Counted from the first letter of the stretch, positions 35,505 to 41,928 are shown. The stretch is DNA of 64,000 bases from Zoroaster sp. YZ-2022 (GCA_029582265.1 CM055828.1:27420618-27484617), one strand, 5' to 3'. Made by a program: numbers and translations. The notes: generated from the sequence alone by a model not told the origin.

Positions 35505-37501
35505 CATCGCCCACACCACGAACCTGTATGACCTTGTCATGACCTTGCACAACCTCGTTCTTATCTTTAACATGCTCTTGCAGTTCGTGGACACGCTCCT
35601 CGAGCTCAAGGACATTATCATTCTGTTCCATCACCATTTTATCTTTGTAGACGAGCTGGGCATAGAGTTCCTTTGCCCGAGTCGAGTCTTCGTTAACTTG
35701 GTCCTAGGGGGAGTATGCATGGTTTTGTGGGTACAAAACAATGGATGTGAACAAAAAATTCAACGGTACTCTACTTACGCTAGAACTTTCCTAACATCTA
35801 ACCATGGAGCTTATCACATGAATTGTCCACATCCCCCAATTAGACCACTCAACAAGTGATAATAGAGTCAAAACTCTTTACAAATTATGATCAAAATCTC
35901 AACTCTAAGGCTTTACAAATTTTGATGAAAATGGACTTTATGCAGCATGGGGGAGAGGGGTGAAAACATCCATCGATAGTCTCATTTCTAACAGACAGTT
36001 TACTTTCTTCACCTCTAATGCCTTCAATCTTTGGTTGCCATCGGCCTCATCATCTCCAGCATTCTCAGGACCCACCGTCACGCCAACTCCTCCACTCCTC
36101 ATGGCCTCAATCACCGCCTCCCTCTTCTCGACGACCTTCTCCATCTCTTGGAGCTGGGCCAGCATCTTTCGTTCCCCGTCTTCCTTCTCCACGATCAGCT
36201 GCCCCTTCTCGGCGAGCTGCTTCTCCCGAGTGTTGATGATGAGCTGCTTCTCGTTGACGCTGTCTTCCAGTTTCCTGAGGAGTGCGGCATTGTCAGAGAG
36301 CGCCCTCTCACGCTCTTCTAGCTTCTTCTTGAGAACGATGAGCTTGCCACGACTGGCTGCATCGTCTCCTCCTTCCGTCTTGAAACAACAGAATTTAAAC
36401 AATGAAAATAGCCAATCGAACACAGTCTCACAGATATCTTAGACCATGACTATCTATAACATTGGTCTATACTAAGCTGGCATCAGGCGTCAAACATTTA
36501 GAAACAATTGCCAAGCGATGTCATGTATCAAGACTTATCAATGCCTCACCTTGCTACTTGTGGTGTCCTCTTGTCCTTCGGCTCCCGGCCCTCCTTTCTT
36601 CATCTCGGTTATCTGATTGTTCAGTGAGGTGATCTTGGCTTTGGCCTGCAGCTTGAACTTGGAGAACTTGGCATTGTTTTCCTGAAAGCATACAGAAATT
36701 GTACTGTTGGGTTTAACCTTCCTACTCTTGGTACAATTTGACAGAAAATTGACCGACTATTCAAAACTAGACAACTGTCTGTTTTTAATGGTTTGTCAGG
36801 ATGTTTGATATCTTTGTCTACTTCAGGCCAAAAAAAAGTCTCCGGTTTCTGGTCTCTGTGTGCGTCACAGATTACCAAAAAAATAAAAAATAAAAATAAA
36901 TGCCTCACCACACCGATTTTGAAGCAGACCCATGACCAGAAACCAGAGAATTTTTTTTGGCCTTACACGAAGTATGCCTATTTTTTTATAAAAGAAGACA
37001 AACCACTGCATTTTCTTCATTGCCAAGATGACATCTTACCAACAGCTGTTTGTCTTTCTGTCGAATCATATCCTTCAGTTGGTTCAGGAGTTTGGACTGC
37101 TCGTTCAGTTGGTCTCGGGTGTCAGATGAATCGGCAAAACTGGCATCAGCCGCCGAGGCAAAACTGGCATCCCCTGAAGCCTGCTTTTTATTCACACAAA
37201 AAAATAATGAAATTGCATTTTTACTTAAACACTAATATCCAAGCAATCATAGCATGCACTAATAGATTATACACATGAAACAACAATCTCTGTCAGAACA
37301 GCAGCTTAGTAAAACAACAAGATATTTTTTGGCAGAAAATTTTGACCCCCGTGATAAGCTACTCTGTGCACAGATAGAATGAAAGTAGATCATTATTACC
37401 CCTTCCATGCTGTCGTCCAACACAGACTTATTGACGTTTTCTACCACAGTATCCAGCTTTTCCTGGACATTCTGCGCCATGTTGGTCAACCGCCCCCACA
37501 T
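2137..37501 (-). CDS. GOLGB1: Giantin-type golgin, 16 coding exons, 3' end outside the window
   Basis: This is a Golgi tethering coiled-coil protein; giantin is anchored in the cis/medial Golgi membrane by a C-terminal segment and tethers vesicles. Sixteen exons join in phase to 3078 codons, against roughly 3260 residues for human giantin, so about 5% is missing at the C terminus, including the membrane anchor, which must lie left of position 2137. Two regions support giantin over other golgins. Residues about 60-110 contain LKDMIRQKDKQ followed by KLQAKAKITSLNNQITEMKKG, matching the N-terminal giantin signature. Exon 14 has LVEERNNLSIKL, matching the C-terminal giantin segment LLEEKNTLSIQL. 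The rest is nearly uninterrupted heptad coiled coil rich in E, K, L and Q, with no globular domain visible. Intron 9 is 16.2 kb and carries a satellite and a retrotransposon. Other coiled-coil golgins (golgin-245, GMAP-210) fit the two ends less well. Confidence 0.9.
2585..3020. repeat. 46-bp/38-bp tandem repeat
   Basis: About nine units of ACTCAAATACCTGAGTTGTC plus ACAAACTTCAGTCACTCAGT; long units carry an extra TATCTATA. In the intron between giantin exons 16 and 15. The open frame across it is a by-product of the repeat. Confidence 0.9.
3047..3302. mobile_element. Inverted-repeat element with 27-bp perfect termini
   Basis: 256 bp. Termini CGTCCCTAATTTGCCATAG.. at 3047-3073 and the exact reverse complement at 3276-3302. 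A possible target duplication AACT on each side. No coding frame. Confidence 0.8.
3408..3466 (-). CDS. GOLGB1: Giantin exon 15 (59 bp), residues 3039-3058
   Basis: A small exon between acceptor ccagcctacag and strong donor GTAAGT. It enters in phase 0 and leaves in phase 2, matching its neighbours on both sides. It encodes QSAPIGGGTHQTELIEIS. It was found by splice consensus plus phase; it is too short to stand out by frame length. Confidence 0.72.
3668..3848 (-). CDS. GOLGB1: Giantin exon 14, residues 2978-3038
   Basis: Acceptor gtcttgtcag, donor GTAAGA, phase 2 in and phase 0 out. The segment ISALVEERNNLSIKLHNSAR matches the region of vertebrate giantin about 190 residues from its C terminus. 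This anchors the gene identity and orientation. Confidence 0.9.
3987..10063 (-). CDS. GOLGB1: Giantin exon 13, giant 6-kb exon, residues 953-2978
   Basis: Acceptor acttttgtgcag, donor GTGAGG, phase 0 in and phase 2 out. More than 2025 codons are open without interruption, nearly all heptad coiled coil. Vertebrate GOLGB1 likewise carries most of its coding sequence in very large exons. A region at about residues 1990-2030 (KLLLKAKEIKSKSDVAMKEK) again resembles the KxKxxAK motif. The long antisense frames opposite this exon are a by-product of its codon bias. The intact frame is a useful local control for sequence quality. Confidence 0.95.
10064..10437 (-). other. Giantin intron 12
   Basis: 374 bp, AT-rich, no repeat recognised. 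Confidence 0.7.
10438..10581 (-). CDS. GOLGB1: Giantin exon 12, residues 905-952
   Basis: Acceptor cttgtctgcag, phase 0 at both ends, 48 codons of coiled coil (SELETLKASKSDIEVGYWKT). The donor is GTATTG. Confidence 0.85.
10965..11161 (-). CDS. GOLGB1: Giantin exon 11, residues 839-904
   Basis: Acceptor gacttatcag, phase 1 in and phase 0 out. Coiled coil with EREREAFQERVRELETSRDD. The donor GTTGGT is weak. Confidence 0.85.
11162..11761 (-). other. Giantin intron 10 proper
   Basis: 600 bp. From about 11293 (TTAAAGCCATTGTACACTAT) to about 11680 it may hold another small dispersed element, since the right side has CCTATTACCAAAG in inverse sense to ATTGGTAAA. Weak evidence; no exon seen. Confidence 0.4.
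11762..11912 (-). CDS. GOLGB1: Giantin exon 10, residues 789-839
   Basis: Acceptor ctccactctag, donor GTAAGA, phase 0 in and phase 1 out. Coiled coil AGQEETIASLNDTKHQLEAT. It is the first coding exon after the repeat-filled intron. Confidence 0.85.
12113..12556. mobile_element. ATAGGTTTT-rich element with CCTCCCAG termini, copy 1
   Basis: Termini (A)CCTCCCAGTGG and CGCTGGGAGGCC. The interior is packed with TATAGGTTTTTATAGG words. In giantin intron 10. Confidence 0.6.
12557..13433 (-). other. Part of the 16.2-kb giantin intron 9, no feature
   Basis: Very AT-rich. No open frame, exon or clear repeat recognised. Confidence 0.6.
13434..13742. mobile_element. TTAACCCTAA-terminal element
   Basis: Runs from TTTTAACCCTAACCCCCTAG to a degenerate TTTAGGGTTTTAAA. 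It contains CCTCCAAAATC/GATTTTAGAGGATTTGG words shared with 28454-28770, 51838-52110 and 55184-55401. The CCCTAA repeats are part of its ends and are not telomeric. Confidence 0.6.
13865..14055. mobile_element. Small TTAAAGGGAC inverted-repeat element
   Basis: About 190 bp from TTAAAGGGACAATATC to GATACTGTCCCTTTAA, with an inner CAGTGACTGAAAAT/ATTTTCAGTCACTG palindrome. Relative at 44472-44665. Confidence 0.7.
14250..14562 (+). mobile_element. TTAA-flanked inverted-repeat element, founder of the satellite
   Basis: 313 bp running from TTAACCCTCCTACTA to its inverted counterpart TAGTAGGAGGGTTAA. No coding capacity. TTAA at both ends and termini starting CCC are the hallmarks of piggyBac-type target choice, so it is probably a non-autonomous piggyBac-like MITE. 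Its last 118 bp are the first copy of the adjacent satellite unit. Confidence 0.8.
14563..19020 (+). repeat. 116-bp satellite array, units 1-39 (last one interrupted)
   Basis: Thirty-eight complete head-to-tail units and part of a 39th. Each ends ..AGGAGGGTTAA and corresponds to the 3' end of the element at 14250-14562. Most units are 116 bp. Length variants of 113-117 bp come mainly from TTTTATGCAC for TTTTAAGTGCAC. Three tail variants recur: ACCCTTGTAGTAG, ACCGTTGTAGTAG and CCTTGTGGTAAT. The repeated 66-codon minus-strand frames are artefacts of the unit length and are not genes. The BEL/Pao element interrupts unit 39. Confidence 0.97.
19021..19645 (+). repeat. 5' LTR of the BEL/Pao element
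   Basis: 625 bp, TG...CA. An AATAAAAG TATA-like motif lies near 19060 and AATAAA at about 19587. Identical to the 3' LTR except at 19080. The 68-codon frame inside it occurs in both LTRs and is not taken as a gene. Confidence 0.95.
19646..19665 (+). promoter_or_regulatory. Primer-binding site
   Basis: TGGTGACCCAGACGTGATAT directly follows the CA end of the 5' LTR. The TGGTGACCC..GACGTG pattern is typical of BEL/Pao primer-binding sites and would pair with the 3' end of a host tRNA. Confidence 0.75.
19673..21767 (+). pseudogene. BEL/Pao gag, broken by a frame change
   Basis: The first frame starts at ATG 19673 and stays open to 20773. It has a basic, Arg/Glu-rich coiled coil (about residues 55-165) and then a Ser/Thr/Pro-rich stretch. 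The conserved capsid-like part (DUF1759-type, MEVPHFSGGDPSEY) is in another frame, overlapping from 20622 to 21767, so the frame shifts by one base within 20622-20773. Cysteine/histidine knuckles follow at about 21465-21655 (CPHCDEDHWLSRC, CWKC, CREC), the usual BEL/Pao nucleic-acid-binding array. One shift could in principle be a programmed frameshift, but the further breaks downstream argue for decay. Confidence 0.82.
21758..22111 (+). pseudogene. BEL/Pao aspartic protease region
   Basis: The frame carries YCLLDDASNFTMM, in the position of the retropepsin catalytic LLDxGS/LLDxAS motif of Pao peptidases, followed by the expected beta-rich segment. It is out of frame with gag upstream and with reverse transcriptase downstream; the second change lies at about 22070-22120. 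Confidence 0.72.
22114..23409 (+). pseudogene. BEL/Pao reverse transcriptase region
   Basis: The early part reads LLIGSDHPELVVPLE and AVRTKLGWAVQGP, the stretch that precedes the RT domain. The RT core is visible: KCRLVFNCA, GDIKAMFHCV and the catalytic FYVDNCLDG. YVDN in place of YVDD is, from memory, common in animal BEL/Pao. From about 23170 onward the conserved sequence moves between frames at least twice before the stop at 23409, so this copy cannot make a complete enzyme. Confidence 0.8.
23410..23734 (+). pseudogene. Broken RT-RNase H connection
   Basis: Conserved BEL/Pao connection sequence can be recognised in short pieces in all three forward frames (for example ...GFLMPF near 23410 and ..HVFADASE near 23630). 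This implies several single-base insertions or deletions within about 330 bp. It is the most damaged part of the element. Confidence 0.65.
23735..25687 (+). pseudogene. BEL/Pao RNase H remnant and integrase, long open frame
   Basis: A 650-codon frame intact in this stretch. It begins with the RNase H end (PRLELLAAV, WGDNTTVLTWI). An integrase follows, with an HHCC zinc-binding segment (H..LGHCGTG..C..C, about 24500-24680) and catalytic acidic residues in TDCFGPF and CDNGTNFKG plus a downstream Glu. It ends with the DUF5641-like C-terminal domain (LSVGDVVLMINP..). The stop at 25687 lies 165 bp before the 3' LTR. The integrase may be intact, but it lacks an intact upstream polyprotein. Confidence 0.85.
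25842..25852 (+). promoter_or_regulatory. Polypurine tract region before the 3' LTR
   Basis: A short G-rich stretch (AGGGGCGGC) abuts the 3' LTR and is the likely primer site for plus-strand synthesis. The tract is imperfect. Confidence 0.5.
25853..26477 (+). repeat. 3' LTR of the BEL/Pao element
   Basis: 625 bp, the same length as the 5' LTR, with one substitution at 25912. It is preceded by a purine-rich tract. Confidence 0.95.
26478..26764 (+). repeat. 116-bp satellite array, remainder after the retrotransposon
   Basis: Unit 39 resumes at the target duplication GCAAG. Two more full units follow, and the array ends at a degenerate AGGAAGGTTAA at 26764. Confidence 0.96.
26765..27112 (-). 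other. Giantin intron 9 between satellite and SINE
   Basis: AT-rich, starts GGCATAAACACTTTGGGTAA. No feature recognised. Confidence 0.55.
27113..27483 (+). mobile_element. tRNA-derived SINE, near full length
   Basis: Box-A-like TGGTCGAGCGGTTAGTG and box-B-like GGGTTCAAATCC form the head. The body has CTTGAGCAAGACACTTTACC and CAGCAATTGAGCTGTATAC, with a TTATTATTATT tail. Copies or pieces also lie at 80-262, 38757-39290, 43503-43592 and 61853-62210. Confidence 0.8.
27615..28025 (+). mobile_element. TTAA element, second family
   Basis: Left end TTAACCCTCCTAC, right end GTAGGGTTAA. The interior is unrelated to the satellite founder (GGCCACTCCAAGC near the left end, GGCCTCCACGTG near the right). 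It ends 115 bp before giantin exon 9. Confidence 0.65.
28141..28326 (-). CDS. GOLGB1: Giantin exon 9, residues 727-788
   Basis: Acceptor ccaatcccag, phase 0 at both ends, 62 codons of coiled coil including a QQQQ run. The donor GTTAGA is non-consensus. It precedes the 16.2-kb intron filled with repeats. Confidence 0.83.
28454..28770. mobile_element. TTAACCCTAA-terminal element, divergent copy
   Basis: Left ATAACCCTAACCACC, right CAGGGGGTTGGGGATAA. The interior matches 51838-52110 (in reverse). Confidence 0.5.
28771..29181 (-). other. Giantin intron 8, no feature
   Basis: T/C- and G-rich homopolymer runs (28785, 28901) and AT-rich sequence only. Confidence 0.55.
29182..29497 (-). mobile_element. 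Solo copy of the satellite-founder element
   Basis: Full length, in reverse orientation, with both termini TTAACCCTCCTACT and AGTAGGAGGGTTAA intact. It lies in giantin intron 8. Confidence 0.85.
29592..29743 (-). CDS. GOLGB1: Giantin exon 8, residues 676-726
   Basis: Acceptor cccttcactag, donor GTAGGG, phase 1 in and phase 0 out. Coiled coil LEEKCKNILEEKDELRKMIE. Confidence 0.87.
29987..30104 (-). CDS. GOLGB1: Giantin exon 7, residues 637-676
   Basis: Acceptor ttttactcaag, donor GTAAGT, phase 0 in and phase 1 out. Coiled coil (ADSMAKELSDLKLRIAELEE). Its single trailing G completes GAA with exon 8. Confidence 0.85.
30249..31050. mobile_element. ATAGGTTTT-rich element, copy 2, with a nested insertion
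   Basis: Same termini and interior as 12113-12556. It is split at about 30310-30669 by a different dispersed repeat that begins GTAAAACTTGTAGC. In giantin intron 6. Confidence 0.65.
30318..30669 (+). repeat. Dispersed repeat D, longest copy
   Basis: It contains GACTAATTGC(A/G)GTGACACCATG, TTCTGAAAAGAAC and TTTCGATCAGTGTGCTC. Relatives lie at 475-535, 40012-40125 (reverse), 44730-44960, 47246-47402 and 55068-55192 (reverse). It may be part of a longer retroelement; no protein is recognisable. Confidence 0.5.
31266..32104. repeat. 98-bp tandem repeat, about eight units
   Basis: Unit GGGTCATTCCACAAGGTTGG... ending ..TTATGAGTGCACATTCTT, starting at 31273, 31371, 31519, 31617, 31715, 31813, 31911 and 32009. 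One spacing of 148 bp contains a partial extra unit. In giantin intron 6. Confidence 0.92.
32349..33335 (-). CDS. GOLGB1: Giantin exon 6, residues 308-636
   Basis: Phase 0 at both ends, 329 codons of coiled coil. The exon ends with LLKLKTQAKAKIKALEEDM, a second copy of the KxKxxAKAKI motif in exon 3. An alternative acceptor three codons upstream would add VLQ. The donor GTACCC is weak. Confidence 0.88.
33568..33853. mobile_element. Inverted-repeat element with CACTATGTGGAC termini
   Basis: Twelve-base perfect termini, with several internal repeats of GTCCACACAGTG in both orientations. It lies between giantin exons 6 and 5. Confidence 0.6.
34479..34882. mobile_element. Inverted-repeat element with two internal hairpins
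   Basis: Perfect 22-bp termini (TAGACCTTATGCATATG.. at 34479-34500, inverted at 34861-34882). Inside are two similar hairpins (34511-34654 and 34721-34850) with arms AAGGTCACTCATTGGTT and AACCAATGAGTGACCTT. The 66-bp spacer between them has a relative at 35270-35334. Confidence 0.8.
35480..35504. repeat. (GA)n microsatellite
   Basis: About 12 GA units, 20 bp inside the intron after giantin exon 5. Confidence 0.9.
35524..35703 (-). CDS. GOLGB1: Giantin exon 5, residues 248-307
   Basis: Acceptor actccccctag, phase 0 at both ends; 60 codons of coiled coil. The donor is the weak GTTCGT. A (GA)n microsatellite lies 20 bp into the intron. Confidence 0.82.
36013..36378 (-). CDS. GOLGB1: Giantin exon 4, residues 126-247
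   Basis: Acceptor gtttcaag, phase 0 at both ends. It encodes coiled coil with repeated LxEKxxLI units (KQLIINTREKQLAEKGQLIVEKE) and a short loop GGVGVTVGPENAGDDEADG. Two donors are possible, GTGAAG at 36012 or GTAAAC at 36003; both keep phase 0 and differ by three residues. Confidence 0.85.
36550..36681 (-). CDS. GOLGB1: Giantin exon 3, residues 82-125
   Basis: Acceptor tgctttcag, donor GTGAGG, phase 0 at both ends. The segment KFKLQAKAKITSLNNQITEM is the family-diagnostic stretch (KLKLHAKAKLTSLN in vertebrates). A flexible tail GGPGAEGQEDTTSS follows. Confidence 0.9.
36826..36962. mobile_element. Foldback element, GGCCAAAAAAAAGTCTCC family
   Basis: Arms of about 29 bp (GGCCAAAAAAAAGTCTCCGG.. 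and its near-exact inverse). Related pieces at 48331-48408 and 49308-49345. In giantin intron 2. Confidence 0.7.
37040..37180 (-). CDS. GOLGB1: Giantin exon 2, residues 35-81
   Basis: The exon lies between acceptor ..aaaagcag and donor GTAAGA, phase 0 at both ends. It contains an imperfect internal duplication (DASFAS, then DASFAD). It ends with LKDMIRQKDKQLL, which matches the conserved N-terminal giantin motif LKDIIRQKD. Confidence 0.88.
37400..37501 (-). CDS. GOLGB1: Giantin exon 1 (start codon), residues 1-34
   Basis: The ATG is at 37501-37499, protein start MWGRLTNMAQNVQEKL. The exon ends in phase 0 before donor GTAATA. The short amphipathic leader resembles the MLSRLSGLA start of vertebrate giantin. 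A possible 3' splice site (ttctacag) at about 37555 suggests that a non-coding first exon lies further right. Confidence 0.8.
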
Positions 37502-37803
37502 GATGGCGCTGCTGGTCCAGACAGATGTCTCTTTATTTTAAGAAAAACCTGTAGAAAAGGTAACAGTAACTTGATCATGAATGTATCAACTTGGATCACT
37601 CCACCATTATGACAAGACGAACACTGAACATACAACAGAAAGAATGTCGAACACAACCGCCACTTGTGCACAATGTCTATGCATGTGTTTTTAGCTAGCA
37701 GATGACAAAATGGCCCAAGTCTCACTGGATGTGCATACATTCATTGCTCAAAATCTCCCAATATATATATTTTTTTGACTACAAGTGTGTCCTCTGTCAT
37801 CTT

Positions 37804-38124
37804 TTAACCCTCCTACACATGGAGGCCACTCCAATCTACTAAATTCTGTTCTTAAGGAACCTTCAGTATATACATGTACAAGCCTGCTGTCCTTTCCAAG
37901 TAATTTTACAAAATCAACTGTGTGCCACCCAAGGCCACTGTAAATGTTTGAACATATTAGTATGACCTACAATGTATCAATGGGAGACCACCTTACCCTG
38001 CAATCTCAGTGGTGTTACAGTCAGTGCACAGAAGGGTAACCATAGAAGGCCACTGGCAACAGCTAATGGCTTGGAGTGGCCTGAATGGGTTGTTTCAAAA
38101 ATTGCACTGATTGTAGGAGGGTAA
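37804..38124 (+). mobile_element. TTAA element, second family, further copy
   Basis: Left TTAACCCTCCTAC, right GTAGGAGGGTAAAA. It shares interior words with 27615-28025 in inverted order (CAATCTCAGTGGTGT, GGCCACTGGCAACAGC). It lies about 300 bp upstream of the giantin start codon. Confidence 0.65.
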
Positions 38125-38577
38125 AAGGAAAAGATATTTGTCATATTTAGATAGAAAAGCGCTGGTGTATTCTACATTCTTTCCCATACAACATGTACAA
38201 GACATTGATTAGTACTGGTAGTAATTACAACAAAGTGGCTATTGTTAAATGGTTATTTTTAATTTTATGACATTCACACCAGACGGCGCAACAATTACCT
38301 TGATAGGACCATTTTAAATATTAGAAGACATAACAATAGCCCCTGCAGGAATTGGGAAGTCTTAGACAACAGCCATAACTGCATAAGTCATGCACTGGGA
38401 TTGCAATGACATATTGCAGTGTCTTATTTTTAACAAAGTATTTAACAAAATACAATAACACAGCGACTAAATTGGGATGAAGGAGTACAGAATAAGGGCA
38501 GGGAAATGATTGGTGAAGATACAATAGTGTACCATTTTTTAAGCATAGTGAAGGTCGAGTGGTCACAAGGTCAAGGC

Positions 38578-39934
38578 TAGTCTGAATGCTTCTTCTGTTC
38601 ACAGTCTCCTATTTTTAGAATAATTATGTAATTTGTCACTGTGAGCATCAGAACATGGCTCCTACCCCACATGCTAAATAACATGTTGAGCAAATTCTCT
38701 AACTCGTGAACCTGTGATTTCTACCTTCCAGAAAATCCCTCCGCTTCCAACTTTATATACTTTATAGCGCACCGAACTCAAGTTCTGGTGTTGCCAGCAG
38801 CAGGGTGTGGGTTCGAGCCCCGGTCGTGACACTTGTATCCTTGAGCAAGGTACTTAACCATAATTGCTTCGTCCTTCGGATGGGACGTAAAGCCGGAGGT
38901 CCCGTGTGTTGTATAATGCACGTAAAGTGGATTGTCGTGCGGTCTAGCGCACTGAACTCAAGTTCTGGTGTTGCCAGCAGCAGAGTGTGGGTTCGAGCCC
39001 CGGCCGTGACACCTGTGTCCTTGAGCAAGACACTTAACCATAATTGCTTCTCCACCCAGGGGTTAAATGGGTACCTGTGAAGGCAGAGATGGTTTGCTCT
39101 ATATGCGCTAGAAATGGCAGCAATTGAGCTGTATACTCCCCAGGGAGCTGAGATGGTTTCAGGAATGATTTATGAGCCTTATGAGCCTTATGAGCAGGGA
39201 TAATAATATAATGCGCCTTGAGCGCCACTTAGTTGGTGGATACGTGCGCTATATAAATCTATACATTATTATTATTATTATTAATCATGTTCAATTATTT
39301 TCCATTACTATAACTCCTCACTTCCTTTAAAAACATTTTTTATCGGGTACTTTTTTGCTCGTCAGCATCTTTGACATGTTTTCGTACACACCTTCAGCGA
39401 CAACGCCATTTTTAAATCGGTTGCTGATTTCTCACGAGCGACATCATAATACATGCATTTATGCAGTGACATTTACAATGAATATGCAATTCACACGACC
39501 CGCGCAAAGTTATAAAAAGCGCGGGAACACGTGAGCACAACGTCATTGCATAAATGCATACTATTTTGTGCACTGGTGGTGAGAAATCATGAGACGTGAA
39601 CTCGGCGTCCGATTTTAAAATGGCGGTATCACAGAGAGATGTGTACGAAACCATGTCAAAGGTGCTGACATTTGGCAAGCAAAAAAGTACCCGATAAAAC
39701 AAATTTTCAAAAGTAAGTGAAGAGTTACTTATAGTATGCCTAATGGCCAATAATTGAAGATGGTTGTATGTAAAGTTGGAAGTGAAGGGATTTTTTGGGA
39801 GGGAGATATCATAGGTTTACGAGTTAGAGAATTTGCTCAACATGTTATTTAGCGTGTGGGGTAGGAGCCATGTTCACAAATTACATAATTATTCTAAAAA
39901 TAGGAGACTGTGAACGGAAGAAGCATTCGGACTA
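38578..39934. mobile_element. 1.36-kb foldback element with SINEs inserted in one arm
   Basis: Outer arms 38578-38756 and about 39755-39934 are near-perfect inverted copies (AATGCTTCTTCTGTTCACAG and inverse). After the SINE block (38757-39290) the inner arms continue (ATCGGGTACTTTTTTGCTCG against its inverse near 39690), down to a loop around 39500. Removing the SINEs restores one long palindrome. Confidence 0.8.
38757..39290 (+). mobile_element. Two tandem tRNA-derived SINEs
   Basis: Two heads share ACTCAAGTTCTGGTGTTGCC and the box-B-like GGGTTCGAGCCCCGG. The first continues into a body with CCTTCGGATGGGACGTAAAG. The second continues into the CAATTGAGCTGTATAC body and ends in a (TTA)n tail, as at 27113. 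Nested in the foldback element. Confidence 0.75.
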
Positions 39935-40011
39935 ACTTTGTTAGGTCAAGGCCACATGCGTGAAAACAAAAAAGTAGAGTTGTCTAATTAATTGTAGAGT
40001 TGTCTAATGAG

Positions 40012-40125
40012 TTGTACCCCCAGTTCTTTTCAGAACTAATTACTACTCAATTGAGATTCTTACATGGTGTCACCGCAATTAGTCTTACTTATCATTCTCA
40101 CCATGCAAAGCTACAAGTTTTAACT
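40012..40125 (-). repeat. Dispersed repeat D, fragment
   Basis: Reverse-orientation match to the left part of 30318-30669 (CCAGTTCTTTTCAGAAC through CATGCAAAGCTACAAG). Confidence 0.6.
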
Positions 40126-40126
40126 G

Positions 40127-41203
40127 TAACAACTCGACCCTTGTGACAACTCAACACGGACAACTCGACCCACGAGACAACTCGACCCTTGTGACAACTC
40201 GACCCACAAAAACTTGACTCACGAAAACTCGACCCACGAGACAACTCGACCCACCTCGACCTTGTGACAACTCGACACACGGGACAACTCGACCTTGTGA
40301 CAACTCGACACATGAGACAACTTGACCCTTGTGACAACTTGACCTCCTGTGACAACTCGACCTCCTATGACAACTCGACCTCCTGTGACAACTCGACATG
40401 GACAACTCGATCCAATTTATCGTTGCTTAGAAGTGGATCATCATTTTCCCACGAAAAAAGATTGATCACTATTAAGTACTAGGCTTATTCTAGCACCCAG
40501 TATGGCTCAAATTCTAGCACAAATTTAACTCTTGGAAAATCCTTTTATGAATGTAGTAACTATGAGTTACAGTAAATTGACCTAATCCCCGGGGAAAATA
40601 TGTTAAATAAAAATTATTATATTTTATTGAATGCCATTCAAATAATAAACCATAAAAAGGCCTATAAAATCAACGACAATAGGCATATAATTAGGCCCTA
40701 CACGTTTTTAAAACGCGTTGCCCATTGCTGGTGCTGGCTTTTCTCCCTCTCGCCTGTGGACGAATACGAGATATAAAATTATAGCCTAGATTTAAAATTA
40801 TTTGAAAAATTATTACAAAACATGTTTTACAGATAACATCCTTGATTTCATTATAGAAAGGAAAACAAATTCTTTGAAAAGTGAATATAAATAATTGTGT
40901 CATAAGCTTGGTTTAACGTTAACGGTAAAACCATGCTTCTTAATCTTATTTTGAAAAATGTGTAGGCCTAACTCAACTGTTAGTGTTAATGATCCGATGA
41001 AAAAAATAAAGAAAATGTCAGCGCGTTGTCAATTCGACTACACTGCAAAAAACGGGGGTCGAGTTGTCACATAAAGGGTCAAGTTGTTACGAGAGCCGAC
41101 TTGTCTTGTAGTTGTAGGTCGAGTTGTCACAAGGGCCGAGTTGTCTCGTGGGTTGAAATGTCCGTGTCGAGTTGTCACATGGGTCGAGTTGTCTTATGAC
41201 CGT
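40127..41203. repeat. Paired inverted minisatellites GACAACTCGACC around a 650-bp core
   Basis: 40127-40410 repeats (GT)GACAACTCGACC(C) about 18 times with variable spacers. 41053-41203 repeats the inverse GGTCGAGTTGTC about seven times. The AT-rich core between them has no recognised gene. Confidence 0.8.
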
Positions 41204-41928
41204 GGAACCGTAGCCCAGAGAAATGTAACGTTCATGACGTTAGAAGGAACACCCGATTACCATGAATTTCAGTATTTCCATTCAACAGTAAATATCCAGT
41301 GAAATAAAAGTGGTCAAAACATTAACTTAATTTCAACCTGATATTATCCGATGGCATATAAACCGCTACAGAAGCTGATGTTCATATTTCAACGTAGCAC
41401 AAAATGCATCGACATAACACAAGCTCTTGTGAGTGATGATGTGTGTACAGTATGGTACCAGCCTGAGCATTGCACTTAATTGTGTACAATAACGAGTCCA
41501 AAAACAGACATCATATATCTGACATTGAGGGCGCAAGTTTAAATTGCCTGATAAATAAACTTTGCTACACATCCAGGGCCAAACTTCATAGAACTGCAAA
41601 TTTGCAAATTTTATCTGCTGAACAGAATTTAGCTAAGAACCTGCCAGAAGCAATTTATTTTACATGAAAGTTTGCTAAACAGCTAACATTAATTTGGCTA
41701 AATGCATAATTTTGTTGTGATCAGCTCTATAAAATTGGCCTCTGGACGAATTAATACAAGAGCAGATCTGAAAAGTTCAGGGCCAAAATGCTGGATGGCT
41801 CAGGTAGACCATGGAGGTATTTTTACCTCCATGGGTAGACGTAAGAGCGCGCAGGCCAATTCTATTACGAGCGGCGGGCGATTTTTTTCTGAAGTACACT
41901 TCTTTAACAATATATACTGAGCATCAAA

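Noticed and set aside
3668..37501. GRIP-domain golgin or GMAP-210 as the identity of the large gene
   Set aside because: The N-terminal LKDMIRQKD..AKAKITSLN stretch and the C-terminal VEERNNLSIKL stretch fit giantin; no GRIP or GRAB motif is visible.
38761..39055. Minus-strand frame with repeated VTAGARTHTLLLATPELEF
   Set aside because: It is the two tandem SINE heads read in reverse, not a gene.
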